Origin: Clostridium sp.
GTDB taxonomy: Bacteria > Bacillota > Clostridia > Clostridiales > Clostridiaceae
Length of the DNA: 64,000 nucleotides
Direction: 5' to 3'
Assembly: GCF_016650035.1 (NCBI RefSeq)
Contig: NZ_JAENWM010000009.1
Span: forward strand, 1-64,000
In this document: piece after piece, positions 11,001-18,943 of the stretch
Position numbering within the stretch: position 1 is the first letter of the stretch
Layout of the letters: every line of letters starts with the position of its first letter
Program-made: the position numbers and the translations under genes
Notes under the pieces: model-generated
What the model saw: the letters and a program-made list of their open reading frames with translations, nothing else
Databases searched by the model: none
Told to the model about the DNA's origin: nothing

Positions 11001-11022
11001 TGATTATAGTTATATGATATAA
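8020..11022 (+). CDS. ygfK: YgfK-type FAD/NAD(P)/Fe-S oxidoreductase
   Basis: Large 1000-residue redox protein. An N-terminal region of about 430 residues resembles dihydropyrimidine/dihydroorotate dehydrogenases (FELKTVQTLDGEDLPVSKPC). The middle resembles the glutamate synthase small subunit, with Cys-rich DGCPIN/CNHACMSKCSRI, an FAD-binding GGGATGLAAAY near residue 546 and a second nucleotide loop GGGNTAMDAA near 670. The C-terminus has ferredoxin-like clusters (CLQCSSICEVCVDVC and CNECGNCETFC). The family is often called a putative selenate reductase subunit, but the locus suggests reduction of a pyrimidine-like or purine-derived ring, or electron exchange with XdhD. AGGAGG lies 8 nt before the start. 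Confidence 0.9.
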   Translation: MRDRMTPIPFKDLMEWITEENKKYGKIFGVNKFFKDNDNKVLEIFGEKIETPFGPAAGPATQLAQNIIASYVSGCRFFELKTVQTLDGEDLPVSKPCINASDECYNVEWSTELRVTEAYDEYVKAWFALKLLSKELELGDPNGFIFNMSVGYDFEGISSPKIDDFIMGLKDASKSDIWKECKEYTLDNIEKFKNIDSEYVENISTKVSTSITLSTLHGCPSKEIERIATYLISEKGMNTFVKCNPTILGYEFARKTLDGMGYDYLTFDDHHFIEDLQYADAIVMFKRLQVLASGAALTFGVKLTNTLPVGIKNNELPGDEMYMSGKSLYPLSIALAYKLSKEFNGTLKMSYSGGADVFNIKQIFETGIWPITIATTLLKIGGYERCVQIAETLKESEYENKYVMDNEKLYELKNSSISDIHHIKPIKPIPSRKINAKVPLVDCFVASCQDGCPINQDIPEYIRLVGQGKHLEALKVITLKNPLPFITGTICNHACMSKCSRIFCDESVNIRNIKLQAAENAYDNLMKEIKETEKSSVKVAIIGGGATGLAAAYFLAREGISATIFEKRKSLGGIVKHVVPEFRISGDTVEKDVELIKKLGVEIHLNSEQNSVDELRKQGYKYILLAIGAWKPGRLDIKGDNVINVIEFLERLRSGDSSLNLGKNVVVVGGGNTAMDAARAAKKVKGVEHVYLVYRRTKKYMPADAEELYLAIEDGVEFKELLAPVKISNGVLTCEVMKLGEPDESGRRKPVGSGEMVEILADILVSAVGEKVDAKIFKENNILVNEREQAVVNEATLETNIEKVYVAGDGLHGPSTVVQGIAEATKFARAVVSNEKNYDFTINSERLNDDTSGINAKKGILKMGTCGTSETERCLQCSSICEVCVDVCPNRANVTINVKGKEMHQIIHLDKLCNECGNCETFCPYSSAPYKEKFTLYATVADFENSENMGFVILNVDKNIVKVRLEGKILEVNLKDNNTGIPKDIENMIWAVITDYSYMI

Positions 11023-11042
11023 AAAATGTGAGGTGAAATAAA

Positions 11043-12416
11043 ATGTCAATTATTATTAAAGGCGGAACTATTGTAACTCCGAGTAAAAGCTATATTTCAG
11101 ATATTAAAATTGAAGGTGAGATAATTGTTAACATTGGTGAGGATTTACAAGATGATAAGGCTAAAATAGTAGATGCAAAAGGCTGCTTAGTATTTCCAGG
11201 ATTTATTGATTCCCATACTCACCTTGATCTAGACACAGGATACACTAGAACTGCAGATAATTTTAAAACCGGTACTGCTGCAGCTATCATCGGTGGAACT
11301 ACAACAATTTTAGATTTTGCAACCCAAAACAAAGGAGAAACTCTAAGTGAAGCCTTTAATAATTGGCATAACCTAGCAAAAGGCGTTTCAAGCTGTGATT
11401 ATGGCTTTCATATGGCAATAACAGATTGGAACAAAGATGTTAAAAATGAGATTCAGACAATGTGCCAGCAAGGGATAACGTCATTTAAAGCGTATATGGC
11501 TTATGATAATTTACGTGTTAATGATGGAGAAATATATGAAATACTAAAATGCCTTAAAAAGTATAACGCTATACTTGGTGTTCATTGTGAAAATGGTGAT
11601 CTTGTAAATACTATGGTAAATGAGCAGCTGAGCTCAGGAAATACTACTCCAGCTGCTCATCCATTATCAAGGCCCAATATGGTTGAAGCGGAGGCAGTAT
11701 CAAGATTTATAGATATTGCATACTTAGCGGGAGCGCCTATATATATTGTACATTTAAGTACAAAAGAATCCTTAGATGTGGTTTTAAAAGCAAGAAAAAG
11801 AGGACAGAAAGTATATATAGAAACCTGTCCTCAATATCTACTTCTAGATGATAGTTTATATTTAGGCGAGGATTTTGAAAGTGCTAAATATGTTCTGTCA
11901 CCACCACTAAGGAAAAAAGATGACATAGAAAGATTATGGCAAGCACTTCAGAGTGGAGATATCGACATAATCGGAACAGATCATTGTAGTTTTAATCTTA
12001 AAGGGCAAAAGGAACATGGCATAAATGATTTTAGTAAAATTCCAAGTGGACTACCAGGAATTGAACATAGGCCAATCCTCATGTATACCTATGGAGTAGA
12101 TAAGGATATAATAACTAAAGAACAAATGTGTAGCATGCTTAGTGAAAATACAGCAAAAATGTTTGGAATGTATCCTCGCAAGGGAACTCTACAAGTTGGA
12201 AGTGATGCAGACATAGTTATATGGGATACACTTCGCGCTGGGTTTATATCTGTGGATAATCAAAAACAAAATGTAGATTATACACCTTATGAAGGCTTTA
12301 AAACTATAGGATATGCTAAACAGGTTTTTTTAAGAGGAAATCATATTGTGCAGGATGGAAATATTATAAATGAAAATTCAGGAAAATATATAAAACGGGG
12401 TGGAAATAATGTTTAA
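11043..12416 (+). CDS. hyuA: Hydantoinase/dihydropyrimidinase-family cyclic amidase
   Basis: Cyclic amidohydrolase of 457 residues. Signature elements are DSHTHLD (metal HxH) near residue 57, SFKAYMAY with the lysine normally carboxylated, HLSTKES near residue 238, and GTDHCSF near residue 313. It would open a cyclic ureide or dihydropyrimidine ring to a carbamoyl amino acid. It corresponds in position to ygeZ/hyuA of the E. coli cluster, between ygfK and xdhD. The end overlaps the xdhD start by 8 nt, implying translational coupling. Confidence 0.92.
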   Translation: MSIIIKGGTIVTPSKSYISDIKIEGEIIVNIGEDLQDDKAKIVDAKGCLVFPGFIDSHTHLDLDTGYTRTADNFKTGTAAAIIGGTTTILDFATQNKGETLSEAFNNWHNLAKGVSSCDYGFHMAITDWNKDVKNEIQTMCQQGITSFKAYMAYDNLRVNDGEIYEILKCLKKYNAILGVHCENGDLVNTMVNEQLSSGNTTPAAHPLSRPNMVEAEAVSRFIDIAYLAGAPIYIVHLSTKESLDVVLKARKRGQKVYIETCPQYLLLDDSLYLGEDFESAKYVLSPPLRKKDDIERLWQALQSGDIDIIGTDHCSFNLKGQKEHGINDFSKIPSGLPGIEHRPILMYTYGVDKDIITKEQMCSMLSENTAKMFGMYPRKGTLQVGSDADIVIWDTLRAGFISVDNQKQNVDYTPYEGFKTIGYAKQVFLRGNHIVQDGNIINENSGKYIKRGGNNV

Positions 12417-14967
12417 CTTTGTTGTAAATGGAAATAAGATCTCTACAAGTGAAGATAAAAAGTTAATTACTTTTCTAAGAGAAGATATGAACCTAACATC
12501 AGTTAAGAATGGTTGCTCTGAAGGTGCTTGTGGAACATGTATGGTTTTAGTTGACGGCGTGGCAAAAAAAGCATGTGTATTAAAAACAAGTAAGCTTGTG
12601 GATAAAAATATTGTAACTGTTGATGGACTTACAGATAGAGAAAAAGATGTTTACGGATATGCGTTTATGGAAGCTGGAGCAGTTCAGTGTGGATTTTGTA
12701 CCCCAGGAATGGTTATAAGTTCAAAAGGTTTAATTGATAAGGTAGAAGATCCAACAGAACTGGAGATAAAAAATGCCTTAAAGAATAATATCTGTCGTTG
12801 CACTGGATATGTAAAAATAATAGAAGCTGTGAAACTTGCTGCAAAATTATTAAGAGAGAATACAGAAGTACCTAAAGGTGTCTGCAGCGCACTAGTTGGG
12901 GAAAACTTAAATAGAATTGACGCAGTGGGTAAAGTTGTCGGAACAGCAGAATATGTAGATGATTTGCGTATAGAGGGCATGATTTATGGTGGAGCAGTTA
13001 GAACTAAATATCCAAGGGCTATAGTAAAAAGTATAGACGCTAGCGAGGCTAAAAATTTGCAGGGAGTTTATGCAGTAATTACATCAGATGAGCTTCCTGG
13101 AAATCAAAAAGTCGGACATATTATAAAGGACTGGGATGTATTAATACCTATTGGCAAGACAACTCACTGCATAGGAGATGCTATAGTTTTAATAGCAGCG
13201 AAGTCACAAGAAATATTAGAGAAAGCTAAATCACTAGTTAAAATTGATTTTGAGGAATTAATGCCTGTTACATCTCCAATCGAGGCTCTAAAAGGAGATG
13301 CTCCTCAAATACACGCAAGTGGTAATATACTTGCAACTGAAAACTTGGTGTTTGGTAATGCTGATAAATTTATAAAAAGTTCAAAGTATGTAGTAACTAA
13401 TAAATACAGCACACCATTTACAGAACATGCTTTCTTAGAAACAGAAACAGCTGTTGCTAGACCTGATGGTGATGGTGGGATAATAATATATTGTGCAGAC
13501 CAAGGAATTTATCAAACACGGAAGGAATCAGCAGAAGCACTTGGACTCGATCAAAGTAAAGTAAGAGTAGTAAGTAAAATAGTTGGCGGTGGGTTTGGTG
13601 GCAAAGAAGACATGAGTGTTCAGCATCATGCAGCGATTCTTGCCTTTTTAACAAACAAACCTGTAAAGTTTGCACTCTCAAGGAAAGAGAGCATAATGTT
13701 ACATCCAAAACGTCATGCAATGGAAATGGAGTTTACAACTGCATGTGATGAAAATGGATATTTGACTGCTATGCAAGCTACTATAATTGCCGATACTGGA
13801 GCTTATGCATCCCTGGGAGGACCAGTCCTTCAAAGAGCTTGTACCCATGCAGCAGGTCCGTATAATTATCAAAATGTTGACATAGTTGGAAAAGCAGTAT
13901 ATACAAATAACCCACCGGCAGGAGCATTTAGAGGATTTGGAGTGCCACAGAGTTGTTTTGCAATAGAGTCTAATTTAAATCAGCTTGCAGAAATGGCAGG
14001 AATAACTCCATGGGAAATAAGATATAGAAATGCTATAAGACCAGGGCAGATACTTCCTAATGGTCAAATTGCAGATGAGTCTACAGCTATTGTTGAAACA
14101 CTAGAAGCAGTAAAAGAAATATGTGAAAAGTATCCAAAAGCTGGAATAGCTTGTGCAATAAAAAACAGTGGGCTTGGGGTAGGGCTTCCTGACGTAGGAC
14201 GTTGTAAACTCATTGTAAAGGATAATAAAGTATATATCCATTCCAGTGCAGCTTGTATTGGACAAGGACTTGGAACTATATTAACGCAAATAGTTTGTGA
14301 AACTCTTAATATATCATCGGATAGTGTTGTATATGCAGCGCCAGATACTTCAACTTGCCCTGATTCAGGAAATACAACAGCTTCACGTCAAACCTTATTT
14401 ACTGGTGAGGCGGCTAAAAAAGCAGCTATAAAACTTCTTGATACATTAAGTTATCAGAAATTAGAAAACTTAGATGGTGAGGAATTTAACGGAGAATTTA
14501 AGGGAATAACTGATAAAATGAATTCAATTAAACAAAACCCTATAAGTCATGTTGCTTATGGATATGCAACTCAGGTTGTTATCTTAAATGATGAAGGTAC
14601 AATAGATAAAGTTATTGCGGTTCATGATGTTGGTACTGCTGTTAATCCTAAAAACATTGAGGGACAGATTGAGGGTGGCGTTGTTATGAGTCTTGGGTAT
14701 TCATTAACAGAAGATTATCCACTTGTGGGCAGCATTCCAACTGCAAAATTTGCTACATTAGGATTATTTAAAGTAACACAGGTTCCAAAAATAGAGTGTA
14801 TAATACTCGGTAAAGGCAATAATAAACTTGCATACGGAGCAAAAGGAATAGGCGAGATATGTTCAATACCTACCGCTCCCGCTGTGGCTGGTGCCTATTA
14901 TAATTATGATGGGGAATTTAGGACTAAGCTTCCTATTTCTAATACACCATATAGAAAGAAAAAATAA
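12409..14967 (+). CDS. xdhD: XdhD-type molybdenum hydroxylase, fused Fe-S and Moco subunits
   Basis: Protein of 852 residues joining two xanthine-dehydrogenase modules. Residues 1-150 hold the two [2Fe-2S] sites (CSEGACGTC with a later Cys; then CGFC and CRCTG). The rest is the molybdopterin-binding domain, with GGGFGGKEDMS and the probable catalytic Glu in KGIGEICS near the C-terminus. There is no FAD domain and no FAD-subunit gene beside it. The ATG at 12409 fits the upstream GGGGTGG better than the GTG three codons earlier. The yqeB/yqeC neighbourhood predicts a selenium-dependent purine hydroxylase; hypoxanthine, xanthine or urate chemistry is inferred. Confidence 0.9.
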   Translation: MFNFVVNGNKISTSEDKKLITFLREDMNLTSVKNGCSEGACGTCMVLVDGVAKKACVLKTSKLVDKNIVTVDGLTDREKDVYGYAFMEAGAVQCGFCTPGMVISSKGLIDKVEDPTELEIKNALKNNICRCTGYVKIIEAVKLAAKLLRENTEVPKGVCSALVGENLNRIDAVGKVVGTAEYVDDLRIEGMIYGGAVRTKYPRAIVKSIDASEAKNLQGVYAVITSDELPGNQKVGHIIKDWDVLIPIGKTTHCIGDAIVLIAAKSQEILEKAKSLVKIDFEELMPVTSPIEALKGDAPQIHASGNILATENLVFGNADKFIKSSKYVVTNKYSTPFTEHAFLETETAVARPDGDGGIIIYCADQGIYQTRKESAEALGLDQSKVRVVSKIVGGGFGGKEDMSVQHHAAILAFLTNKPVKFALSRKESIMLHPKRHAMEMEFTTACDENGYLTAMQATIIADTGAYASLGGPVLQRACTHAAGPYNYQNVDIVGKAVYTNNPPAGAFRGFGVPQSCFAIESNLNQLAEMAGITPWEIRYRNAIRPGQILPNGQIADESTAIVETLEAVKEICEKYPKAGIACAIKNSGLGVGLPDVGRCKLIVKDNKVYIHSSAACIGQGLGTILTQIVCETLNISSDSVVYAAPDTSTCPDSGNTTASRQTLFTGEAAKKAAIKLLDTLSYQKLENLDGEEFNGEFKGITDKMNSIKQNPISHVAYGYATQVVILNDEGTIDKVIAVHDVGTAVNPKNIEGQIEGGVVMSLGYSLTEDYPLVGSIPTAKFATLGLFKVTQVPKIECIILGKGNNKLAYGAKGIGEICSIPTAPAVAGAYYNYDGEFRTKLPISNTPYRKKK

Positions 14968-14981
14968 AAACGGGTGATGTT

Positions 14982-15725
14982 ATGAAGATCAGTAATTACC
15001 TTGGGTTAAAGAAGAGTGATATTATATCCATTGTAGGTGCAGGTGGAAAAACCACAATGATGTTTAAGCTAGCAGAAGAATTACGGGGACGTAACAAAGT
15101 CCTCGTAACCACAACCACTAAGATATACGTTCCATTAGAGGATAGGTATGATTTTATATGTACTGATAGTGAAATGCTGCAGCGATATATTCATATGAAG
15201 GAAAATGGGATTTATATTTTAGGGTCAGGTGTTAATTGTGAAAACAAAATACTAGGCCTTAGTAAAAAAGAGTTAGATGAGTTAACACAACACTTTGATT
15301 ATGTATTAATAGAAGCAGATGGGGCAAAGAAAAAACGTCTTAAAGCATGGAATGACTCTGAACCAGTCATATATAGTAATACCACTAAAACTGTGGGCAT
15401 TATAGATATACAATCATTAGGACTTATAATCAATGAGAATAATGTTCATAGAAGTAAACTATTCTGTGAGTTAACTGGCGCAAAACAGGGTGAAACCGTC
15501 CAACTTGAACACCTACTTAAGATAATTATAAATCCTCTAGGACTGTTTAAGGCGGGACTAGGGGAAAAAATATTATACATCAATAAAGTGGAGTCAGCCA
15601 ATGACTTAATATTAGCTAAGTCGTTGATTAATGATGTGGATTTGACTAATCAGAAATTACTTGATAAAGTATTTATTGGAAGTTTAAAAACTGATGTATA
15701 TTACAGTAAAGAAAGTTATGAATGA
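14982..15725 (+). CDS. yqeC: YqeC, Se-dependent hydroxylase accessory protein
   Basis: Predicted P-loop NTPase of 247 residues with VGAGGKTTMMFKLAEEL near residue 19 and VLIEADGAKKKRLKAW near residue 108. The family co-occurs with selenium-dependent molybdenum hydroxylases and is thought to help assemble or insert their cofactor; the biochemical step is not established. It follows xdhD by 14 nt and ends against the mocA-like gene with ATGA-type proximity, so it is part of the same transcript. Confidence 0.87.
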   Translation: MKISNYLGLKKSDIISIVGAGGKTTMMFKLAEELRGRNKVLVTTTTKIYVPLEDRYDFICTDSEMLQRYIHMKENGIYILGSGVNCENKILGLSKKELDELTQHFDYVLIEADGAKKKRLKAWNDSEPVIYSNTTKTVGIIDIQSLGLIINENNVHRSKLFCELTGAKQGETVQLEHLLKIIINPLGLFKAGLGEKILYINKVESANDLILAKSLINDVDLTNQKLLDKVFIGSLKTDVYYSKESYE

Positions 15726-15739
15726 AAGTAGGCGATGAT

Positions 15740-16333
15740 ATGATAAGTGCTATAATCTTAGCAGCAGGTTACTCAAGGAGAATGGGAGTGAATAAGCTTC
15801 TTTTAAAATATAGAGGTGAGTCACTAATACAGAGAACAATAGACACTATTTTGCAATGTGGATTTTCAGAGGTAATTCTTGTAGCCAGGGAAGAAGAAGT
15901 TATAGAAATTGGGAATATGAATAAGCTTGTGGTGATTAAAAACCAAAATGCAAATAAAGGAATAAGTGAATCTATTAAATTGGGTGTGGTAAATGCAAAA
16001 GAAACAGATGGGTATATGTTTTTTACTGCAGATCAGCCTTTTTTAGGTGTAGATACAATTAAAAGCTTAATACGTAAGTTTATAGAAAATCCAACTAATA
16101 TAATAGTACCTAAATGCGCTATAAGGCTAGGAAATCCTGTAATATTTCCTCCCGAATTTAAGGATGACTTTATAAAATTACAGGGAGACATTGGTGGTAA
16201 AACAATAATAAATAAAAATCTAGACAAGGTTAAATTTGTAGAAACAAGTGATAGCTGGGAGCTATTTGATGTTGATACTAGTGAAAATTATGACTATATT
16301 ATAAAGCTAGAGGAGAATAAGGATTATGTTTAA
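15740..16333 (+). CDS. mocA: MocA/YgfJ-type molybdenum cofactor nucleotidyltransferase
   Basis: NTP-transferase fold protein of 197 residues. The N-terminus ISAIILAAGYSRRMG is the nucleotide-binding signature and TADQPFLGVD near residue 99 is the metal-binding region. Such proteins transfer CMP or a similar nucleotide to molybdopterin for hydroxylase-type enzymes. An upstream ATG at 15722 overlaps the yqeC stop by 4 nt, but starting at 15740 places the LAAG motif at the usual distance from Met and leaves AGGCGAT as ribosome site. Either start is possible. It overlaps yqeB by 8 nt. Confidence 0.87.
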   Translation: MISAIILAAGYSRRMGVNKLLLKYRGESLIQRTIDTILQCGFSEVILVAREEEVIEIGNMNKLVVIKNQNANKGISESIKLGVVNAKETDGYMFFTADQPFLGVDTIKSLIRKFIENPTNIIVPKCAIRLGNPVIFPPEFKDDFIKLQGDIGGKTIINKNLDKVKFVETSDSWELFDVDTSENYDYIIKLEENKDYV

Positions 16334-17147
16334 TGATATTGTTATTGTACGTGGAGGGGGAGATTTAGCATCTGGTACAATTCAAAAATTATATAGAAGT
16401 GGTTTTAGGGTATTAGTCTTAGAAGTAGCAAAGCCTACTTGCATTAGACGGAGTGTTTCTTATAGTGAAGCTGTGTATGAAAAAGAAGTAGAGATAGAAG
16501 GGATTACAGCTGTACATGTAGGATGTTTAAGTGGGATAGAAAATGCTTGGATTAGTAAAAAAATTCCAGTGATTATAGATGCGGAGGGCAAATATATTTT
16601 GAAAATAAAGCCTAAGGTCGTGATTGATGCAATTATTGCTAAGAAAAACATGGGAACCACAAAGGATATGGCAGACATTACTATTGCTCTTGGGCCGGGA
16701 TTTACAGCAGGTAAAGACGTAGATATTGTGATAGAGACTTCAAGAGGGCATAATTTAGGAAGACTTATTTTAAGTGGTAAGGCTAAGGAAAATACAGGGA
16801 TACCTGGGAGTATAATGGGTTATTCTAAAGAAAGAGTTATACATTCGGATAGTGCTGGAGTAATGAAGAACATTGTTGATATTGGTGCTATAGTTCAAAG
16901 GGATGAGGTTATTGCTTATATAGGAGAAAAACCAGTAAAAGCAACAATGTCGGGGCTGCTCAGAGGGATTTTACGCCATGGAAGTACTGTACCCGTGGGA
17001 TTTAAGATTGCAGATATTGATCCAAGGGAGTCAGAAAAAATTAATTGTTATACTATTTCTGATAAAGCAAGAAGTATAGCTGGCGGAGTGTTAGAAGCGG
17101 TGCTGTATCTAATGAATAAGTCTAGGGAGGAAATGCATTATGAATGA
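16326..17147 (+). CDS. yqeB: YqeB/EF2563-family Se-dependent Mo-hydroxylase protein
   Basis: Protein of 273 residues beginning IVIVRGGGDLASGTIQKLYRSG, a dinucleotide-binding-like glycine loop. The family is a marker for selenium-dependent molybdenum hydroxylase systems; its precise reaction is not known. It overlaps both the preceding mocA-like gene and the following xdhC by 8 nt. Its presence supports the idea that XdhD carries a labile selenium in its cofactor, which does not need a selenocysteine codon. Confidence 0.88.
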   Translation: MFNDIVIVRGGGDLASGTIQKLYRSGFRVLVLEVAKPTCIRRSVSYSEAVYEKEVEIEGITAVHVGCLSGIENAWISKKIPVIIDAEGKYILKIKPKVVIDAIIAKKNMGTTKDMADITIALGPGFTAGKDVDIVIETSRGHNLGRLILSGKAKENTGIPGSIMGYSKERVIHSDSAGVMKNIVDIGAIVQRDEVIAYIGEKPVKATMSGLLRGILRHGSTVPVGFKIADIDPRESEKINCYTISDKARSIAGGVLEAVLYLMNKSREEMHYE

Positions 17148-17949
17148 GAAAATTCTTAAAGAGATTTATGAAAGTCTAGCAAGTGGTCAAAAATCAGCAT
17201 TAGTAACTATTACAGAAATAAAGGGCTCTACGCCAAGAAAAAAAGGTTCTCTTATGGCAGTTTGGGAAGATGGAAGAATAGAAGGAAGTGTAGGTGGAGG
17301 AAATATTGAGTTTGTGGTAATTGAAAAAGCCATAGAATGCATTAAGGAAGAAATAGATAGAGAATTTGAGTTTGAACTCAACGATGAAGGCGAATTACAT
17401 ATGCAGTGTGGAGGTAAAGCTACACTATATGTAAAAATATTCAAACCTAGGCCCAAATTACTTATCATAGGGGCTGGACACATAGGAATAGAACTTTTTA
17501 AGCTAGCAAAAATATTGGATTTTCATACTGTAATATTTGATGATCGTTCTGAATTTGCGAGTGGAAAGCGATTTGAAGGAGCCGATGAAATAATTGTAGG
17601 TGATATAGGTGAACAGGTTTCTAAGTATCCTATTAACAAAAACACTTATATTATAATCGTAACAAGGGGTCATAAATGTGACGCGGATGCTCTTAAGTTT
17701 ACTGCTGAATCTGATGCTTCTTATATTGGAATGATTGGAAGTAAGAAAAAGACAGAATTTGTTATGAAAAGTCTTATGGCCGAAGGAATTCAAAGAGAAG
17801 CACTTAAAAATGTATATGCACCAATAGGAATTAATATTTCTTCAGAGGAGCCAAATGAAATCGCCTTTGGTATAATGAGCGAAATATTATTGGCTAAAAA
17901 TAGTGGGTCTTTGGAGCATTTAAGAGATATTAAAAAGGTAGAATTTTAG
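17140..17949 (+). CDS. xdhC: XdhC/CoxI-family molybdenum hydroxylase maturation factor
   Basis: Protein of 269 residues that in known systems binds molybdenum cofactor, promotes its sulfuration and hands it to xanthine dehydrogenase. It has the N-terminal XdhC domain (GSTPRKKGSLM, GSVGGGNIE, CGGKATLYV) and a C-terminal Rossmann domain (LLIIGAGHIG, VTRGHKCDADAL, MIGSKKK, PIGINI). Overlaps yqeB by 8 nt. A second, more divergent XdhC lies at 21757-22554. Confidence 0.9.
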   Translation: MNEKILKEIYESLASGQKSALVTITEIKGSTPRKKGSLMAVWEDGRIEGSVGGGNIEFVVIEKAIECIKEEIDREFEFELNDEGELHMQCGGKATLYVKIFKPRPKLLIIGAGHIGIELFKLAKILDFHTVIFDDRSEFASGKRFEGADEIIVGDIGEQVSKYPINKNTYIIIVTRGHKCDADALKFTAESDASYIGMIGSKKKTEFVMKSLMAEGIQREALKNVYAPIGINISSEEPNEIAFGIMSEILLAKNSGSLEHLRDIKKVEF

Positions 17950-18279
17950 ATGAATGTAAATTGGAGAATTTACTTAAAAGAGGGCAATATAAAAGTATTT
18001 GGAAAGGGTCCTAAAAAGCTACTTTTAAAAATAGATGAGTTGGGGTCTATAAGAAAGGCAGCAAGTTCTATGAAACTTTCCTATACAAAAGCCTTGAATA
18101 TGATATCATGTTTAGAAAAAGGACTTGGTATAAAGGTACTCCAAAAACAAATTGGCGGAAAAGATGGTGGGGGATCAATACTCACAGAGGAAGTTATAGA
18201 ATTAATACGAAAGTTTGACGAATTAGAAAGTGAAGTGGGAGAGTGCATTACAGAATTATTTAATAAAAAATTCAAGTAA
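17950..18279 (+). CDS. ModE-like LysR-type HTH regulator lacking molybdate domain
   Basis: A 109-residue winged helix-turn-helix protein with the ModE N-terminal pattern: GPKKLLLKIDELGSIRKAASSM then SYTKALNMISCLEKGLG, and a GGKDGGGSILTEE wing. Full ModE adds two C-terminal molybdate-binding domains; these are absent. The ATG touches the xdhC stop. It may control molybdate or purine genes, perhaps with a separate sensor; direct effector binding cannot be assumed. It ends the long operon at a hairpin terminator. Confidence 0.83.
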   Translation: MNVNWRIYLKEGNIKVFGKGPKKLLLKIDELGSIRKAASSMKLSYTKALNMISCLEKGLGIKVLQKQIGGKDGGGSILTEEVIELIRKFDELESEVGECITELFNKKFK

Positions 18280-18300
18280 TAGATTACTTGAACTTTTGAT
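18271..18300 (+). terminator. Terminator of the ssnA-modE operon
   Basis: Perfect 10-bp inverted repeat (18271-18280 and 18283-18292) overlapping the modE-like stop, followed by CTTTTGAT. The loop is tight, so the innermost pairs probably open. Confidence 0.65.
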
Positions 18301-18314
18301 ATTTATAATCTATA

Positions 18315-18343
18315 TTGATATATTTTTAAATAAAAGGTATTAT
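18315..18343 (+). promoter_or_regulatory. Putative sigma-A promoter for the metal-transport operon
   Basis: TTGATA (18315-18320) and TATTAT (18338-18343) with a 17-nt spacer, 55 nt before the TTG start of the NTPase gene and just after the upstream terminator. Confidence 0.6.
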
Positions 18344-18397
18344 TATATGAATCGTTATGTATTGTAGAATATAACCGATTTTTTAGGAGGGTGAAAA

Positions 18398-18937
18398 TTG
18401 ACCTTTAACAATATTTTTTTAACAGGGGAAGTTCATATTGGGAAATCTACAGCCATTAACAAATTTATAGAAACATATATTCCTAGTGCCATTAGTATTT
18501 CAGGTTTTAAGACAAAACCATGCTATGAAAATGGTTTTTTATGTGGATATTATATAGAAAGCCAGATTCAATCTATGATTTGTAATATTTCTGAAAATTT
18601 AGTAGGTATTAATGCTGATACTTACAAAGGGAAGCGTTGTTACGGAATTCCAGAAGTATTTGATTGTAAAGGAGTTGAAATACTTCGCGAATCTTTAAGA
18701 ATACCCAAATCTTTTATAATTATGGATGAACTTGGTTTTTTTGAAAGGGATGCGATGAGGTTTAGGGCACAAGTACACAAAGCCCTTGATAGTAAGCATA
18801 AAGTGCTTGGAGTGCTAAAAGAAAAGACAAACGATTTCCTAAGTTCAATTGAGTCTAGACCGGATGTTAAAGTGATCCGAGTCACCTTAGAAAATAGAGA
18901 TAATATTATAGATGAAATTAATAAATATTGGGAGTGA
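18398..18937 (+). CDS. THEP1-like P-loop NTPase
   Basis: Small 179-residue P-loop protein. Walker A is GEVHIGKST at residues 9-17, and the Walker B region reads IIMDELGFFE near residue 108, followed by FRAQVHKAL, a pattern of the NTPase_1/THEP1 family. The TTG start has AGGAGG 7 nt upstream and is the only start with good spacing. It leads the operon for a FecCD-type importer and molybdenum-cofactor proteins. It may process a nucleotide linked to cofactor biosynthesis, but this is inference from position. Confidence 0.72.
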   Translation: MTFNNIFLTGEVHIGKSTAINKFIETYIPSAISISGFKTKPCYENGFLCGYYIESQIQSMICNISENLVGINADTYKGKRCYGIPEVFDCKGVEILRESLRIPKSFIIMDELGFFERDAMRFRAQVHKALDSKHKVLGVLKEKTNDFLSSIESRPDVKVIRVTLENRDNIIDEINKYWE

Positions 18938-18943
18938 TAAATT

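Noticed and set aside
12684-12980. Minus-strand frames inside xdhD, and similar antisense frames in most large genes
   Set aside because: Shadow frames with Ser/Pro-rich, low-information sequence opposite well-supported coding genes.
12409-14967. Selenocysteine codon in the selenium-linked hydroxylase
   Set aside because: No in-frame TGA was seen; family members carry labile selenium on the cofactor, not selenocysteine.
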